A stretch of DNA of 64,000 nt, from positions 25,001 through 89,000 of the forward strand of contig JACEEZ010002677.1 in NCBI GenBank assembly GCA_016584305.1. Reading direction: 5' to 3'. Below, in pieces: positions 10,253 through 21,799 of this stretch (its first letter is position 1; each line of letters begins with the position of its first letter). The DNA is from Chionoecetes opilio (Eukaryota > Arthropoda > Malacostraca > Decapoda > Majidae). The notes under the pieces are model-generated. The model saw only the letters and a list, made by a program, of their open reading frames with translations. It did not search any database and was not told where the DNA came from. Position numbers and translations under genes: made by a program.

Positions 10253-10381
10253 ACACGTGTTGTATGACACGTGTTGTGTGACAAGTGTTGTGTGATGTGT
10301 GACTGTTGCAATGACACGTGCCGCTTACAAAGTTTTTTTTTTTTTTTTTTTTAGCTAACGTACGCAATTGTAATACAATAG

Positions 10382-10386
<5 letters not shown>

Positions 10387-10463
<77 letters not shown>
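10387..10463. repeat. (GT)n microsatellite
   Basis: Pure GT run of about 77 bases. Confidence 0.96.
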
Positions 10464-10464
<1 letters not shown>

Positions 10465-10914
10465 CTATTGTTTTATTATATACCGTATAATGATAGATTT
10501 CCGCTGTGATCCTTTGAAAAATTATGGATTCACCTTTTCGCCTATGGACATTCATGATAAGGTTTGTTTTTTGTTGTTTTGCCGTGTTTAAAATGTTACA
10601 ATAATTATCGTATATTCCTACCTCAATTTTTTCTTACATACGTACTTTAATTCATGACATTTAACACAATCCAATGTATATACGTGTATAATTTATATAT
10701 ATAGTGTAATTTTGCAGAATTTATGTAACCGGTGTTGAAAATCTTATTAACTAATTCCTTGACAGTCTTGAGCTATAATCTGAAACTCATGTAATTTACT
10801 GTCAAGACATGAATGAGTAACAAGGCAACCTTCTATGTCGCTGCGATAGAGGGATTAACACCACCCGGAGTCACTGATAAGAAGAGTTAATCTATATATT
10901 TTCTTTTTAACAGC
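10464..10914. other. Intronic, nothing recognised
   Basis: AT-rich sequence in the 5'-nucleotidase intron without exon-like or transposon-like signals. Confidence 0.4.
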
Positions 10915-10990
10915 TCAAAGGACTGGCCAAGGGCGAAAAAATAGTAACAAAAAGCCCGCTATATATATCTGCCAGTCCCTATAAAGAAGA
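10915..10990 (-). mobile_element. LINE 3' tail, family J, solo
   Basis: Reverse complement of the family tail seen at 21560-21690: ACTGTCTTCTTTATAGGGAC, then TGGCA, GCGGGCTTTTTGTTACT and GCCCTTGGCCAGTCCTTTG. No coding part is attached. Confidence 0.8.
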
Positions 10991-11630
10991 CAGTAACTTC
11001 AGTAAGAGATTAGAGAAAGAGGGGTGGGATCATTTAGTACGGGAGGTGTCTTGTTACTCCTCTCTTGAAGAAACTTAAGTCGTAGGAAGATGGAAAAATA
11101 GAAACAGGGAGAGAAATGAGAGATATCACTGAACGCAGCCTTGTAACTACACCTCGAGGACCCAACACAGTCTGACACACCTTCAGACACGCCCTTTAAA
11201 CCACACACACATCTAAAATCACTAAACCACTGAGCCTCTATACTAGGAACCTGCAGGGAAATGTCTAGAAGAAGAGAGAGATGTCAGGTCATTTCTATAG
11301 AAGGAGAGAGAGGTTTCAGGGTTAATGGTTAAGAGGAGAGAGAGGTTACAGCCAATGACAAATAGACGCAAAATAACACGTTCTAACTTCAGACACGCCC
11401 CCATGACAAGAATATTTCCTCGCCTACTAGGGAAAACCCCTTATTGTGCCCGGTATAACCTGCCTCTGGGGGGGTGGGGGAAAGGGGGAAGGAAGAGGTA
11501 GGAGGTCGGGAGGCAGGGTTCATGGGAAGGGTGGTGAGGCACAGAGGGGGGCAATGGTGGAGTACAGGTAGTATTGTCCTTCGGTTTGATAGTAATTGTG
11601 AGTGTTACAATGACTGTCTGTTTCCTCCAC
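10991..11630. other. Intronic, nothing recognised
   Basis: Contains short GGAGAGAGAGG-type repeats near 11270-11345 and a G-rich patch near 11465-11560. No gene was recognised. Confidence 0.4.
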
Positions 11631-11632
11631 GT

Positions 11633-11798
11633 TACTACTACTACTACTACTACTACTGTTACTACGTTACTACTACTACTACTACTATTGCTACTACTAC
11701 CCTACTACTGTTACTACTACTACTACTGTTACTACTACTACTACTACTATTGCTACTACTACTACTACTGCTGGTACTACTACTACTAGTTATTACGT

Positions 11799-11834
<36 letters not shown>

Positions 11835-11994
11835 CACTACCACTATCACTACTGTTACTATTACTACTACTACTGCCACTACTACTACTACTATTGCTAC
11901 TACTACTGCCACTACTACTACTACTATTGCTACTACTACTACTACTACTGCCACTACTACTACTACTATTGCTACTACTACTATCACCATTCAC
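11633..11994. repeat. (TAC)n trinucleotide microsatellite
   Basis: About 360 bases of TAC/ACT repeat with TGCTAC, TGTTAC and TGCCAC interruptions. The leucine- and serine-rich open frames on the two strands are artefacts. Confidence 0.96.
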
Positions 11995-12107
11995 CACCAC
12001 AACTTTCTTTTTAACACCCACACAAGTTCTCCTTTTGTGTCATTTCTGATCGAGAGACGCAGAGGAATGTGTGTTTGTGTGTGTGTAAACACACATACAC
12101 ACACATA

Positions 12108-12914
12108 TTATTTGCCGATGATTCTACGCTTTACTTAATTGGTGACAAACTCACAGAACTAATCAATAGAGCAAATGCAGAGCTAGCTAAATTATCGGAG
12201 TGGTGTTTGGCTAACCGCCTAACTATAAATACAGCCAAGACATATTTCATGTTATCTACAAATACCACTACCAGATACCAACCATTACCAAATCTTAAAA
12301 TCATAAATGACGACATTACTCAAGTATACAAGATAAAGTTCCTTGGATTAATCTTTGACAAAAACTTAACTTTTAAACATCATCTGTCCAACCTCTGTTT
12401 AAAATTATCTAGATTAATTCCACTCCTTCTCAAAGTCAAACCCTTCGCCCCAGTTGAAGTTCTTAAATGCATGTATTATGCTCACATTTATCCCCATCTC
12501 AATTATTGTAATCTCCTTTGGTCCACCACTTATCCCTGTCATTTAAACCATCTAAGTGTACTCCATAAAAAAGTAATCAGAGTAATGACCGACAGTGACT
12601 ACTGCGAGCACACTCCTCCATTATTTAAATCCTTAAATATTTTGAATCTAAATGATTTATCAAAATTAAATATTGCATCTTTTATGTACTAACAATCAGC
12701 GTCTAACTACAATAATGACCAACTACTTCACAATTACCAAACCTGCAACCAACGCTCCCTGTCCATACCTAGTTATAGACTAACCCTATACAAACATTCC
12801 CTAATGTACCAAGGTCCCAAGTTATGGAATGATATCCCTGTACATATCAAACATTCACCTAGCTTAAGCACTTTTAAACATACATTCAAGAAACATTTAT
12901 TATCATTATACTAG
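12108..12914 (+). pseudogene. Non-LTR retrotransposon reverse transcriptase, 3' half
   Basis: The frame starts inside the reverse-transcriptase core with the catalytic box FADDSTLY, followed by ANRLTINTAKTYFML and IKFLGLIFDKNLTFKHHL. It continues into the C-terminal region with YPHLNYCNLLW and, after a TAA at 12690-12692, the same frame continues with YQGPKLWNDIPVHIK to a TAG at 12912-12914. A single in-frame stop therefore separates two otherwise intact parts. The order matches the CR1/Jockey-type LINE group, but the clade is inferred. The 5' end, including the endonuclease, is missing, as usual for 5'-truncated LINE insertions. It lies antisense in the 5'-nucleotidase intron. Confidence 0.9.
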
Positions 12915-13255
12915 CTCTGTGTACTATTATCATTGTTATTATTATTCGTGTACTTATTTTTTGTGTAATTCTTCACAGCTGTACTGTATAATATTATTTA
13001 TTACTAGTGTATATTATCCTGTAAATTAGTCTAAGTAACTTGCTAACTATCATCGCCTGTTTATGTCAGTCTATTTGTTTAGTATTGATATACCTTGTGT
13101 TTATTTATTATTTTTTCTGTGTGTTTTCCCTTTCTCTCCACACCTTGGCCCAAAAAGCTTTTGCTTGTAAAGGGCTGTTTGCAACCCCCTATCCTGTTAC
13201 AATCATTATAAAATATTGAAAAATGGCAAACATAATAAAGTGTTAAAGTGTTAAA
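12915..13255 (+). mobile_element. 3' UTR of the 12108 LINE
   Basis: AT-rich sequence after the LINE stop codon, containing CACCTTGGCCCAAAAAGCTT and ending near AATAAAGTGTTAAAGTGTTAAA, a short tandem terminus of the kind that ends CR1-like elements. Confidence 0.65.
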
Positions 13256-13289
13256 CTTCATGTCTTGTTTGATTTTGCGTTTTAGCTTC

Positions 13290-13320
<31 letters not shown>
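13290..13320. repeat. (CA)n microsatellite
   Basis: CA run ending 5 bases from the splice donor of the 5'-nucleotidase exon 1, on the intronic side. Confidence 0.93.
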
Positions 13321-13324
<4 letters not shown>

Positions 13325-13527
13325 CTGGCAAATCCTCCGTAGCACCTGTTCTTGGCCGCCTCCTCCTCGGAACACCGGCCGGAGTACACATTCGTCTCCT
13401 CGTAGCGCGCGTGGAAATCATTCACGTGCAAGATGGTCAAGTTAAACGCTGTCCCCTCCACCACCACCACCACCGCCGCCGCCGTCACCACCCACAGGCA
13501 CACCCGCACCACCCATGCCTCCTGCAT
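13325..13527 (-). CDS. 5'-nucleotidase/apyrase-like, coding exon 1
   Basis: This is the first coding exon of a secreted or membrane-anchored ecto-5'-nucleotidase-family enzyme, a group that dephosphorylates extracellular nucleotides (AMP, or ATP/ADP in apyrases). The chosen ATG at 13527-13525 begins MQEAWVVRVCLWVVTAAAVV, a hydrophobic signal peptide of about 25 residues. An upstream in-frame GTG is not needed. Then come FNLTILHVNDFHARYEETN, with D37 and H39 as the first metal pair of the metallophosphatase fold, and the conserved CYGGFAR end. The exon stops at a GTGAGT donor (13324-13319) in phase 2 and joins 8977. The first two exons give 118 residues. NT5E-like enzyme and insect-type apyrase cannot be told apart from the N-terminus alone. 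Confidence 0.88.
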
Positions 13528-15112
13528 CGCCTCGCCGCACTCCAAGAGCCTCAACGCAACACCCAACACCACTTGTAATGACCCGGTAAGTACTTCCGAG
13601 GTGCGAGGGACGTGTGTTTACCAATTTTTCACACGGGGATTTTGATTTGTAATTCTGTAGTTTCCTTCGTTAGTTTCTTATTTAATCTTTTTTGAGTTCA
13701 TAGACACGGGTTATTATAAGTTTTCTTGCGTCTAGTTCCTTATTTATCGCTCTGTTTTCTTTCTCCTATGCGTCGTTTACCGGATCGGCCTCTTGTAGCT
13801 TTCTTATTTTCTTATGTTCTTATGATTTATTATGTGTTTCCGATTTAGATTCAATGTTATTTGTTTCCCTCTTCACTCTTGGCGGGTCACGGTAAGGCTG
13901 GATGCTACAGACCGCCTCAATACGAACTAACGACCTAGGTGGAGCCGTAAAGCCGACTGGCGAGGAAGCAGGCGGAGTCCTCGCCTAAGTATGTAAGTCT
14001 TGGCGCGCGTCGGGGTCTCGCTGCACGCGCTCGTACGCTTGGCACCGCCGCGTCTCACCTGCAGTACTGCCGCGAGCATTGGGTAACGTTTCCTTCACCT
14101 GACTGACCATTTTTTGTTCCCACTCCCAGGTTCACTGGAATCTTTTCCTACTGTGCCCACCTGCCCTTCACGTGGTATTTTACGTTGCGAGGGTACGTCT
14201 GGTGTTCTCTTCTTGTAGTTACTTTCTTATTCCCGTGTCTTTCTTGCTGTCTGTGATATGCCAAGGCGGACAGACAATGCCACAATGGTCGCCCGGGCAT
14301 TGTTACCTCCCGTCGTTGCAACACAGGTGTCGCTGCGTCGCTGCCTCCGCCAAACCTAACACGACGCAGGCAGGAAGCTTTCATTATTTTGTCTTTTTTC
14401 ATGTGTTTCACAAGTTACTGTTTAATTTTTCATTGTTTTTTTTTTTCATTGTGTGTAGACAGGTACTAATGACTTATTGTTCGCAGGTAATTGCCTTAGA
14501 GAGAGAGAAATCCAATGTTTTTCTTAATGACAATATAATGTTAAATAATTAGGGCGGTAATGAGGTCCTTGACACTTTCTTCTCCTTCCTCCTTCTCTCC
14601 TCCTCCTCCTTTTCATCCTCCACCTCCTCCTCTTCATCGGGTAATTTTTCCCGATTTCATGATGTTATCTATTTAGTTAACGCTAATTTATATATGGTTC
14701 AAATTTATTTATCAGAAAACGAAATATATCAATGGAAAGCTAATGAAATTCCGCTTCTATTGATATTCTCCATGTAAAATGTTTTCGAGCAAAATATTAA
14801 ATGGGAGCTGGAGTTGGTGAATATTAAGTTCATGCATATTTCTTGAGAGTCTCATAATGGCCTTTCTTTAGTGTGTTTTACGGTTTTTTATTTGATAATA
14901 TTATAGAACAAGCATTTCCGAAGACAACAGTAGACAACACTTTTATACTGATAAACATATATTTGGTAGGGGAAAATTACCATAAGCTGGCAAACACGGG
15001 CGGCAAGTGGAGTTTGTTGGTCCTCCAGCTCGCTCCGACGGGCGGCATTTGGCTTGAAGACGGCGGCATTTGGCTTGAAGACGCTGGATCGTGACGTCAG
15101 TGCAAGACACCT
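13528..15112. other. Upstream of the 5'-nucleotidase gene; no gene recognised
   Basis: A GC- and CpG-richer segment at about 13880-14080 could hold the promoter or a 5' UTR exon of the minus-strand nucleotidase gene, with a GCAG/GTGAGA donor-like site on the minus strand near 14058. That is inference. A copy of the CATAAGAACATAAG repeat lies at 13785-13827 and a (TCC)n tract at about 14580-14640. A 21-bp direct duplication (GGCGGCATTTGGCTTGAAGA) lies at 15041-15084, next to a perfect TGACGTCA palindrome at 15092. Confidence 0.4.

Positions 15113-15114
<2 letters not shown>

Positions 15115-15155
<41 letters not shown>
15115..15155. repeat. (CA)n microsatellite
   Basis: Pure CA run of about 40 bases. 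Confidence 0.95.
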
Positions 15156-15157
<2 letters not shown>

Positions 15158-15664
15158 AGGGTATTGCTATGTGGAATAATCTGAACCATTAAATAGTAAA
15201 TACCAAGATTATTCATGCATGGGTTTAATTCAAGTTAAGATGGACCGTATCAGATAGAGAGACATCACACGTATAACACACTTTCCGTATATCACAACTA
15301 GGTAAATACACACACACACACACGCACCGGAAGGAAGGAAGGCAGGATTAACTTACTGAAGAAATCTTTGACGTGGTAGAAAAACTGGGTACTTTCCCGT
15401 GCTGAAAATACTGTTTATTTGCCCGTTTTGAGTCATTTGAAATAAGGGGAGAATAGACAGACACACGGACAGACAGATACAGATAGACAGACAGACATAC
15501 AGAGAGACAGGCAAAGATAAGGGGAAGGAGGAAGGTGGCGAAAGGGAACCCAATGTTGACCACCTTCCCATCTTCAAGCTGCTGTGTTCCAAAGTATCTT
15601 TTGATCTATGCGTAGGTAAGGTTGTCATCCTTGATATCGGTGTCATAGGCATGGCCCACATCGA

Positions 15665-15865
15665 GGTGTGCAACAGTTAACCAGTATCTTCACTCTTTCA
15701 TCCCCTTCACTGGTAAACGGAACTCTCTACCTATTTCTATTTTTCCACCTTTCTACGACTTTTTTTTATAATAATCTTATACGTATAATCTTACTGTCTT
15801 CTTTATAGGGACTGGCAAGCACCTTTTTTTTTTTGGCCAGTTTTTTTGTGATGTAAAAAAAGAAA
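15665..15865 (+). mobile_element. LINE 3' end, family J, decayed
   Basis: Reads AACAGTTAACCAGTATCTTC, then ACTCTTTCATCCCCTTCACTGG and the tail ACTGTCTTCTTTATAGGGAC. It matches the C-terminal coding end and tail of the LINE at 21095-21690 with deletions, and ends in an A-rich stretch. Confidence 0.8.
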
Positions 15866-18317
15866 TCGCGGCCTTCAGCATCAGGCCGAGGCGCTGTTCA
15901 GCACGCTGAGGTCAGCGTGGCCTGCACTTGTTCACAAAGAACACAGTGGTGTGTGTGTGCCCCTCCCCCTCCCCCTCGTGCTGAGGCTGACCACCCTGGG
16001 CCACTACTAGGCAGACTACATACTACTACTACTACTACTACTACTCACTATGCAGACTACAGACATGCTGATCCACTAAGCCCTGGCCACTGCCATTATG
16101 CCTGGCTGTTGCACTGCATGTGGCGCGACAGCAGGACATGAGGCAGCAACGCCACACTGCACCGCCGTGACGCCGCGCCACAACCAACGTAAGTTGCAAC
16201 GCCCGCCAGTGCGGGACGCCGCCCTTCGCTGAAGGCACGCCACTACCTCCCGCTCAGCCTCCAAATTATAGTCATCTCATCTGCACTGGGGGAAGAGGGA
16301 TGGAGAGGGTCAGCACTTGGTCCAAGACTGAGCGGCATGGGGATCACCAAGCCTGTGAAGCTGCCTTAAGTAGCGAACACAGCCTCCATGAAGGCAATTG
16401 CCCGCAGTAAGTGGCGAGGGCAGCCCGCTGGGGCACCTGTCACGTGTTGCCTGGGCCGCGTATAGACTTGCCTGCGCAGATATATATTTTTTATCATCGG
16501 ACAGGCTATATTGTACGGTAGGGTAGTGTTTCTTAACCTTTCTACCACCACGCCCCCTTTAGTAGTGGGTACTTGCCTCCATGCCGCTCCCCTTCACTTC
16601 TTCAACCAAGATATCTCAAAATAATAAGATAAAACAATAATTACAACAATAACAACAATAATAATGATGATAACGATAATGATGATAATGATAATAATAG
16701 TCTGATAATAATAACAATAATAATAGTAATGATTATAATAAAAAATAATGTATAAAAGTCTACAAAGTTACCGTAGTGAAGCCTGATAAGGCGTCACCGC
16801 AGAGTTTTTCGCCCACCCTTGCTGCTCTGTAGCGACTTTCTTGGCGCACCGTCGCAGCAAGCTTCATGTTAAAGCGAAGGTCGAGCTTCAAGTTAAATAC
16901 TTGACAGTTCTTCCTTTATCTCTCTTGGCTCACGCCCCCCTTAGGTATAGTCACGTCCCCATAAGGAGGCTGTAGTACTAATGCTGTGGTAGGGGTGCAA
17001 TCTCTCCTTCCATACTTCTTGCTTGTCTTTTGGAAGTTTCTTGTATTTTCATAAACTGTACTTTGTTATTTGTCTCCAGAACCGCCTCCTGAACTATGAT
17101 TGTATCATTTGTATCATTTTATGAATCCTGACAAAAAAAGATAATTCGACGCCGTTGGTGCGAGGTGTTGCAGGGTGGGTGGTGGCGGGGCGGGGCGGGG
17201 TTTAGCCGGCGGTGCTCACGAGTCACTTCAGAATAAAAAAAATCTGTCCTCACTATCTCATGACAACATTGGCTCATGAGAATAGCCCTCTGTGTATGCA
17301 AGGCACCGCCCTGCAGGCCGCCGCAGCCCACAGCACGCCGCACACCCTAGAGTGCTGCTCACGAGAAACAGTAAGACAAATAAACGTTACCAATCAAGTA
17401 TTGTAGTAAATCTTTATTTATATATACCTGACAACACCGCTCCATGGAAATGAAATAACTCAGCACAAGGCATCTAGTCATCCAAGTCAATCTGGGCCAC
17501 GGTTACGGGCATAAATAACGCGTAATGCGCCTCATGTTCACACCTCACACAGAACGTGTTCACTGCTACACATAGGAAATTATACAATAACGCCATACAC
17601 CTTATCCTTGGTTGTCACAAAGATAAGCAATGCAATAATTAAGCCTTCGTGACAAGCCACTAATTCATCCTTGTTCATTTCCTCTGCCTTCATCAAACAG
17701 CTGATTTTGGCAACACGATAACACGCTTATAGTCTTCTAAAAAACTGTATTGGCTTCAAAAGTGACGAACTATAACATTATTACCGCACCTGATAATATG
17801 TATCATTTATATGTACTAAAGAGTGATTATTCGGGCTGTTAATAGTGTGATAGGTGAGATATTAGCGGTGTGCGTGTGTGTGTGTGTAATATTGGAACAC
17901 AGTGTTGGGCAGATCAATGGTGGCGACGAGTTAGGACCTGTCTGCTGTACCCTTGTCGAGTGGCTGCCGCGTCCTGTGGCAGTGTTTGCATGTTGGAATA
18001 GTGCTACACAGTGGATGGAGGTGAGCGTAGTGGCAGGGTGGGGCGGGGACGACACACACACGCCCACACACACTGATATGTTCTTCCATCTTGTCTTGTC
18101 ATACGCAACACACATACACACACACAGGTTATCATTATACAACGGGTACAAAACTGGGGGTTGTGATGACGGGGTGTCTTGTTAGATCTGAAACTAATGA
18201 TGAAATGGTAAAACATGGGTCTGTTTTTATATTGGGAGTTGTTTGGGTTGAGGTGACTCCGAGGTGGTTGTTCCCAATGGTCGTGTTTGTTTATCCGATT
18301 GTTTCCAGTGGGGTGCA
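15866..18317. other. Intergenic; no gene recognised
   Basis: Holds a short (CTA)n at 16021-16045, an AAT/GAT-type simple repeat at about 16620-16750, and CpG-containing patches near 16130-16250 and 17150-17345. Several open frames of 60-120 codons occur on both strands. None shows a recognisable domain, and most overlap in shadow frames. TTCTTAACCTTTCTACCACC near 16528 resembles a hAT-type element end but has no visible partner. Confidence 0.4.
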
Positions 18318-18530
18318 GTCAGTTCGTACACAAGCTGTTTCGTACACTAAAATTGGTTTCGTAGTCTATATGAAACCATAGTCGTTTCGTACACTCAGCT
18401 CAGAGTTGAACTTGACTACTAGAGTTATGAAACGACACCAGGTATGTACGAAAAAAACTCAAAATCAGTGTACGAAACAACTAACAAAACCTGGGTACGA
18501 AACAACTTGAGTACGAAACTCCCTTTAACC
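18318..18530. mobile_element. MITE family M (TTCGTAC-rich), copy 1
   Basis: About 210 bp bounded by CAGTTCGTACACAAGCTGTT on the left and GTACGAAACAACTTGAGTAC then GAAACTCC on the right, which are inverted repeats of each other. The word TTCGTAC/GTACGAA occurs roughly nine times within it. A second, inverted copy lies at 32927-33130. No coding capacity. Confidence 0.78.
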
Positions 18531-18609
18531 GTGTTTGTTTATCCGATTGTTTCCAGTCGGGGATGTTACGGGACTGGCTCGGTTTGTTTGTCTGTTTGTT
18601 TAATTGTTT

Positions 18610-19035
18610 GTTAGCAGGGTAACTTTTTACGGTAGAATTCTAGAGTCCTTTCCAACCCTTATTAGTGGGGATTTTTCCTCCAGACCTTCACAGATCCCTT
18701 CAGATACCTCCAAAACGTGATTATAAAGTGGGGGAGAGGAACAAAGAAAAGGAAACAAATATTAACCTAACCTCAATATAACCTTGCCTAAACCTGTAAC
18801 CTGTAACCTAACCTTACCAATAATCTCCTAGCGAGACCAAAGGGCGAGAAAGAACTAGGATTTTACCAGGTAAGGTTAGGATATATTGAGGTTATTAGTT
18901 TTTTTTTTTTATCCCACTTTATAATGACGTTTTAGAGGTATCTGAAGGGATCTGTGAAGGTCTGGGGGAAAAGAACCCACTAATGAGAGCGGGAAAGAAC
19001 TCTAGAATTTTGCCTAAAAGTTTTACACTAGGACC
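18610..19035. mobile_element. Foldback element F1
   Basis: Long imperfect inverted repeat with arms of about 115-130 bp. The left arm contains AGACCTTCACAGATCCCTTC and AGATACCTCCAAAACGTGAT. The right arm contains ATGACGTTTTAGAGGTATCT and GAAGGGATCTGTGAAGGTCT. The spacer carries degenerate CCTAACCT words. It would fold into a long hairpin. No coding capacity was seen. Confidence 0.8.
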
Positions 19036-19299
19036 ATAATCCATTTGTTGGTCAAAATTATGATATTCCGACGTGTTTTTAAGTTTCTCAAGAAAATTAT
19101 CATAAAAATCTCAGTTAATATGTATAACATGACTCTGGATTTAAGTATTTTTCACCTTTCTACTGTTTCTAGAGGTCAGAACGAGTGGGAAAATATCAGC
19201 GAAATGTTGTGCAAACATTACATTTTTCTTAGGTTAGGTTAATTTGAGGGTTTGGTTAGGTTATTAATTGATGCTTTTTCAAATGGAGACAAGTGTTTT

Positions 19300-19770
19300 T
19301 TTGGTAAATTTTTACACTAGGTCCGAAATTCCCTACACAATTGGGAGTGTGGTTTCTGTTCACCTTATTGGATTCTAAGAAACATTCTCTCTATGAGTTT
19401 CCGTTGCAAATCACTACTATCAGAGATATAAGATGTTTTTAATAGGAAGGAGTGTACATGAGATATGAAAATTAAACTAACCTAACCTAATCCTACGCTT
19501 TAATCTCCTAATTAAAGCCAAATCTGCATTAAAAAAGTGTCCGCGGCAAGGGAAGAACAGAGGCGATGCAGGTCACAAGAGGAAGAAGAGTGAGAGGCAC
19601 GGAAACACTTGTCTCTCCTCCCTATGAACGACATGTCATATCTTCAAAAGTAATGATTTGCGACGGAAGCTCATTGAGAGAATGTTTCCTAGAATACAAT
19701 AAGGTAAACAGAAACCACACTACCAATTGTGTAGGCAATTTCGGTCCTAGTGTAAAATAATACCGTTTTT
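19300..19770. mobile_element. Foldback element F2
   Basis: Inverted repeat with arms of about 130 bp: left TTTTACACTAGGTCCGAAAT to CAAATCACTACTATC, right the complement ending in GGCAATTTCGGTCCTAGTGT AAAA. The termini share TTTTACACTAGG with the right end of the F1 element at about 19019, so the two may belong to one superfamily. Confidence 0.8.
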
Positions 19771-20106
19771 TCCAGTCAAAAAGTCTAAAAGGTGTATTTT
19801 TTTATATTTGTCATCACATCAAAACATCATGTCATCAAAACTACTAAAACCTCCCTCTTATGATCTTGGGCACTGGTGGGAATGCGGGGTTTTGAGTGGG
19901 GACACAAAATTCACATATTTACCTGATCTAATCTAAGCTAAAAATACTAATCAGGGGGTGCGAAGGCCCCCCTAGACCCCCCAAAGGGTTATTAACCTGA
20001 CCTGACCTGACCTTTAACCTCCTTACTGGGGTGCAGGAGGCAGATAGGACATCCACCCTCCATGGCTACCTTATTTACCTTGGAAGAAGAAGAAGAATCT
20101 TGCCCG

Positions 20107-20950
20107 TTATCGGCGGAGTTGAGGTGGGCCTCCACTCATTCCAGGTGTAGTATGTAGCTGCCTGTTCCTTGCCTCCAGGACCACTGAAGGCAGAGTGTTG
20201 TCATTAGAGTTACTGTATCCTGGCGTGGGTGGCTGGTCTGGGATGTCAGCCAGCCACTTGTCAAGGTGATGTTTGAAGGTGTCCGTGGTGACGCCCGTTA
20301 GGTCCCGAATGTGTCTTGGGGCGCAATTGAAGAGCCGTACACCATTGTGGGAGAAGCTGTGGTGTATGAGGGTTTGCAGTCCTTTAGAGGAGGCGCATGT
20401 ACTCTGTACATAGCACAGCCTACCTCTTCTAGGATTTCTGTTTTCCTCCATACCTACTTTTGGAGCCAGACCTTCCAGAATTTTCCAGACTAAGATTATG
20501 ATGTACCCCTCTCGTCTGCGCTGCAGAGAGTAGAGGCTCAGTCTGTGCAGCCTCTCCCAGTAGTTGAGGTGCTGGAGACCCTATATCTTGTTGGTATAGA
20601 TCCTTTGTGATGCTTCCAGCAGGGTGATGTCCTTTATTTTGTAGGGTGACCACACTTGGCAGCAGTACTCTAGCCTTGGTCTTACTAAGGACTTCCATAG
20701 CGTCAGCATGCAGGACTCCTCCCTTGTACGGAATGTTCTCAGGACCCATCCTGGTAGCTGACGCGCTGTCTGCGTGATGGTGGTGTAGTGTAGGGAGAAA
20801 GTTCCATCACTGCTCATATACACTTCCAGGTCTTTTGTGAAGTCTTTTGTTTGTATGGTTTGGTGTTGACACCTACTGACTTGAGTTGACAACAACTTCA
20901 CCTCACTGTCAGTCCCAAAAACGAAATTGTGGTCCCAAGTTCCCAACTGT
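20107..20950 (-). pseudogene. Non-LTR retrotransposon ORF2, C-terminal fragment
   Basis: On the minus strand 20946-20581 encodes LPGWVLRTFRTREESCMLTL, then LVRPRLEYCCQVWSPYKIKD, the thumb/C-terminal region shared by jockey-type LINE proteins. After frame breaks it continues with NHSFSHNGVRLFNCAPRHIR-like text (20451-20107: HSFSHNGVRLFNCAPRHIRD, then TFKHHLDKWLADIPDQPPTP). At least two frameshifts separate the parts. A (AAG)n-like 3' tail lies at about 20085-20100. Confidence 0.85.
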
Positions 20951-20990
20951 GGAGACTGTAGAGAATTATGAAGAAGTATAAAGTTAGGTA

Positions 20991-21767
20991 CACTAAACCC
21001 TTCATGTTCGCGGGCTTAAGGCTCGCGGATTTGATTACTCGCGGGTTTTCAACCCCCCCCCTTTTTTATTATTATTATTATTATTTTTTACTCCCTCCCA
21101 ATTGCTTGCTCTCTACAGGGGCCTTATCCGCCCATGTATGGAGTATGTCTCACATGTTTGGGGAGGATCCACTCATACAGCTCTCCTAAACAGGGTTGAG
21201 TCAAAAGCTTTTAGTCTCATCAACTCCCCTCCTCTGACTGACTGTCTTCAATCTTTAAATCACCGCCGCAATGTTGCTTCTCTTGCTCTCTTCTACCGTT
21301 ACTTTCATGCTCACTGCTCTTCTGAACTTGCTAACTGCATGCCTCCCCCACTCCCGCAGCCTCGCTGCACAAGACTTTCTACTCATTCTCATCCCTATTC
21401 TGTCCATCTTCCTAATGCAAGAGTTAATCAGTATCTTTACTCTTTCATCCCTTTCACTGGTAAACTCTGGAACTCTCTTCCTGTTTCTATTTTTCCACTT
21501 TCCTATGACTTAAATCTTTTCAAAAGAAGAGTAACAAGACACCTCCCGAACTAAATTGGCCTACCCCTCTGTTTTTATTTTATTCTCTTACTGTCTTCTT
21601 TATAGGGACTGGCAACTAAGCGGGCTTTGTGTTACCCATTTTTGTTGTGCCCTTGGCCAGTTCCTTGTGATGTATGGGTAAATAAATGACTAATGTCATG
21701 CTCGCGGATTTACGCTAATCGCGGGTGTCTCTGTTCCCTAACCCCCGCGAACATGAAGGGTTTATTG
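20991..21767. mobile_element. pogo/Tigger-like MITE with nested LINE
   Basis: Terminal inverted repeats CACTAAACCCTTCATGTTCG (left) and CGAACATGAAGGGTTTATTG (right) are flanked by the dinucleotide TA on both sides, the target duplication of Tc1/mariner/pogo-type elements. The inner ends also pair (CTCGCGGATTTGAT... with ...GCTCGCGGATTTACGC as secondary repeats). The element has no transposase. Its centre is occupied by a LINE 3' fragment (about 21095-21690), which therefore inserted later. Confidence 0.85.
21095..21690 (+). pseudogene. LINE ORF2 C-terminus, family J, nested in MITE
   Basis: The frame encodes LALYRGLIRPCMEYVSHVWG, SKAFSLINSPPLTDCLQSLN, RRNVASLALFYRYFHAHCSS, and FIPFTGKLWNSLPVSIFPLS to a stop after RHLPN at 21554. 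This is the C-terminal region of jockey-type ORF2. The 3' UTR carries ACTGTCTTCTTTATAGGGAC and GCCCTTGGCCAGTTCC and ends GGGTAAATAAATGACTAA. It is 5'-truncated to about 600 bp. Related 3' ends lie at 10915, 15665 and 38580. Confidence 0.9.
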
Positions 21768-21799
21768 TATAACCCGTAAAAACTGCAGTTTAATACACT

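Noticed and set aside
9959..10367. Asn/Thr/Gln-rich and Val/Cys-rich open frames
   Set aside because: All reading frames of a (GTT)n tract are open; not a gene.
11474..12049. Leucine- or serine-rich open frames over the TAC repeat
   Set aside because: Trinucleotide repeat artefacts.
16021..16264. Overlapping open frames on both strands near 16.1 kb
   Set aside because: No recognisable domain in either; the GC-rich patch opens several frames at once.
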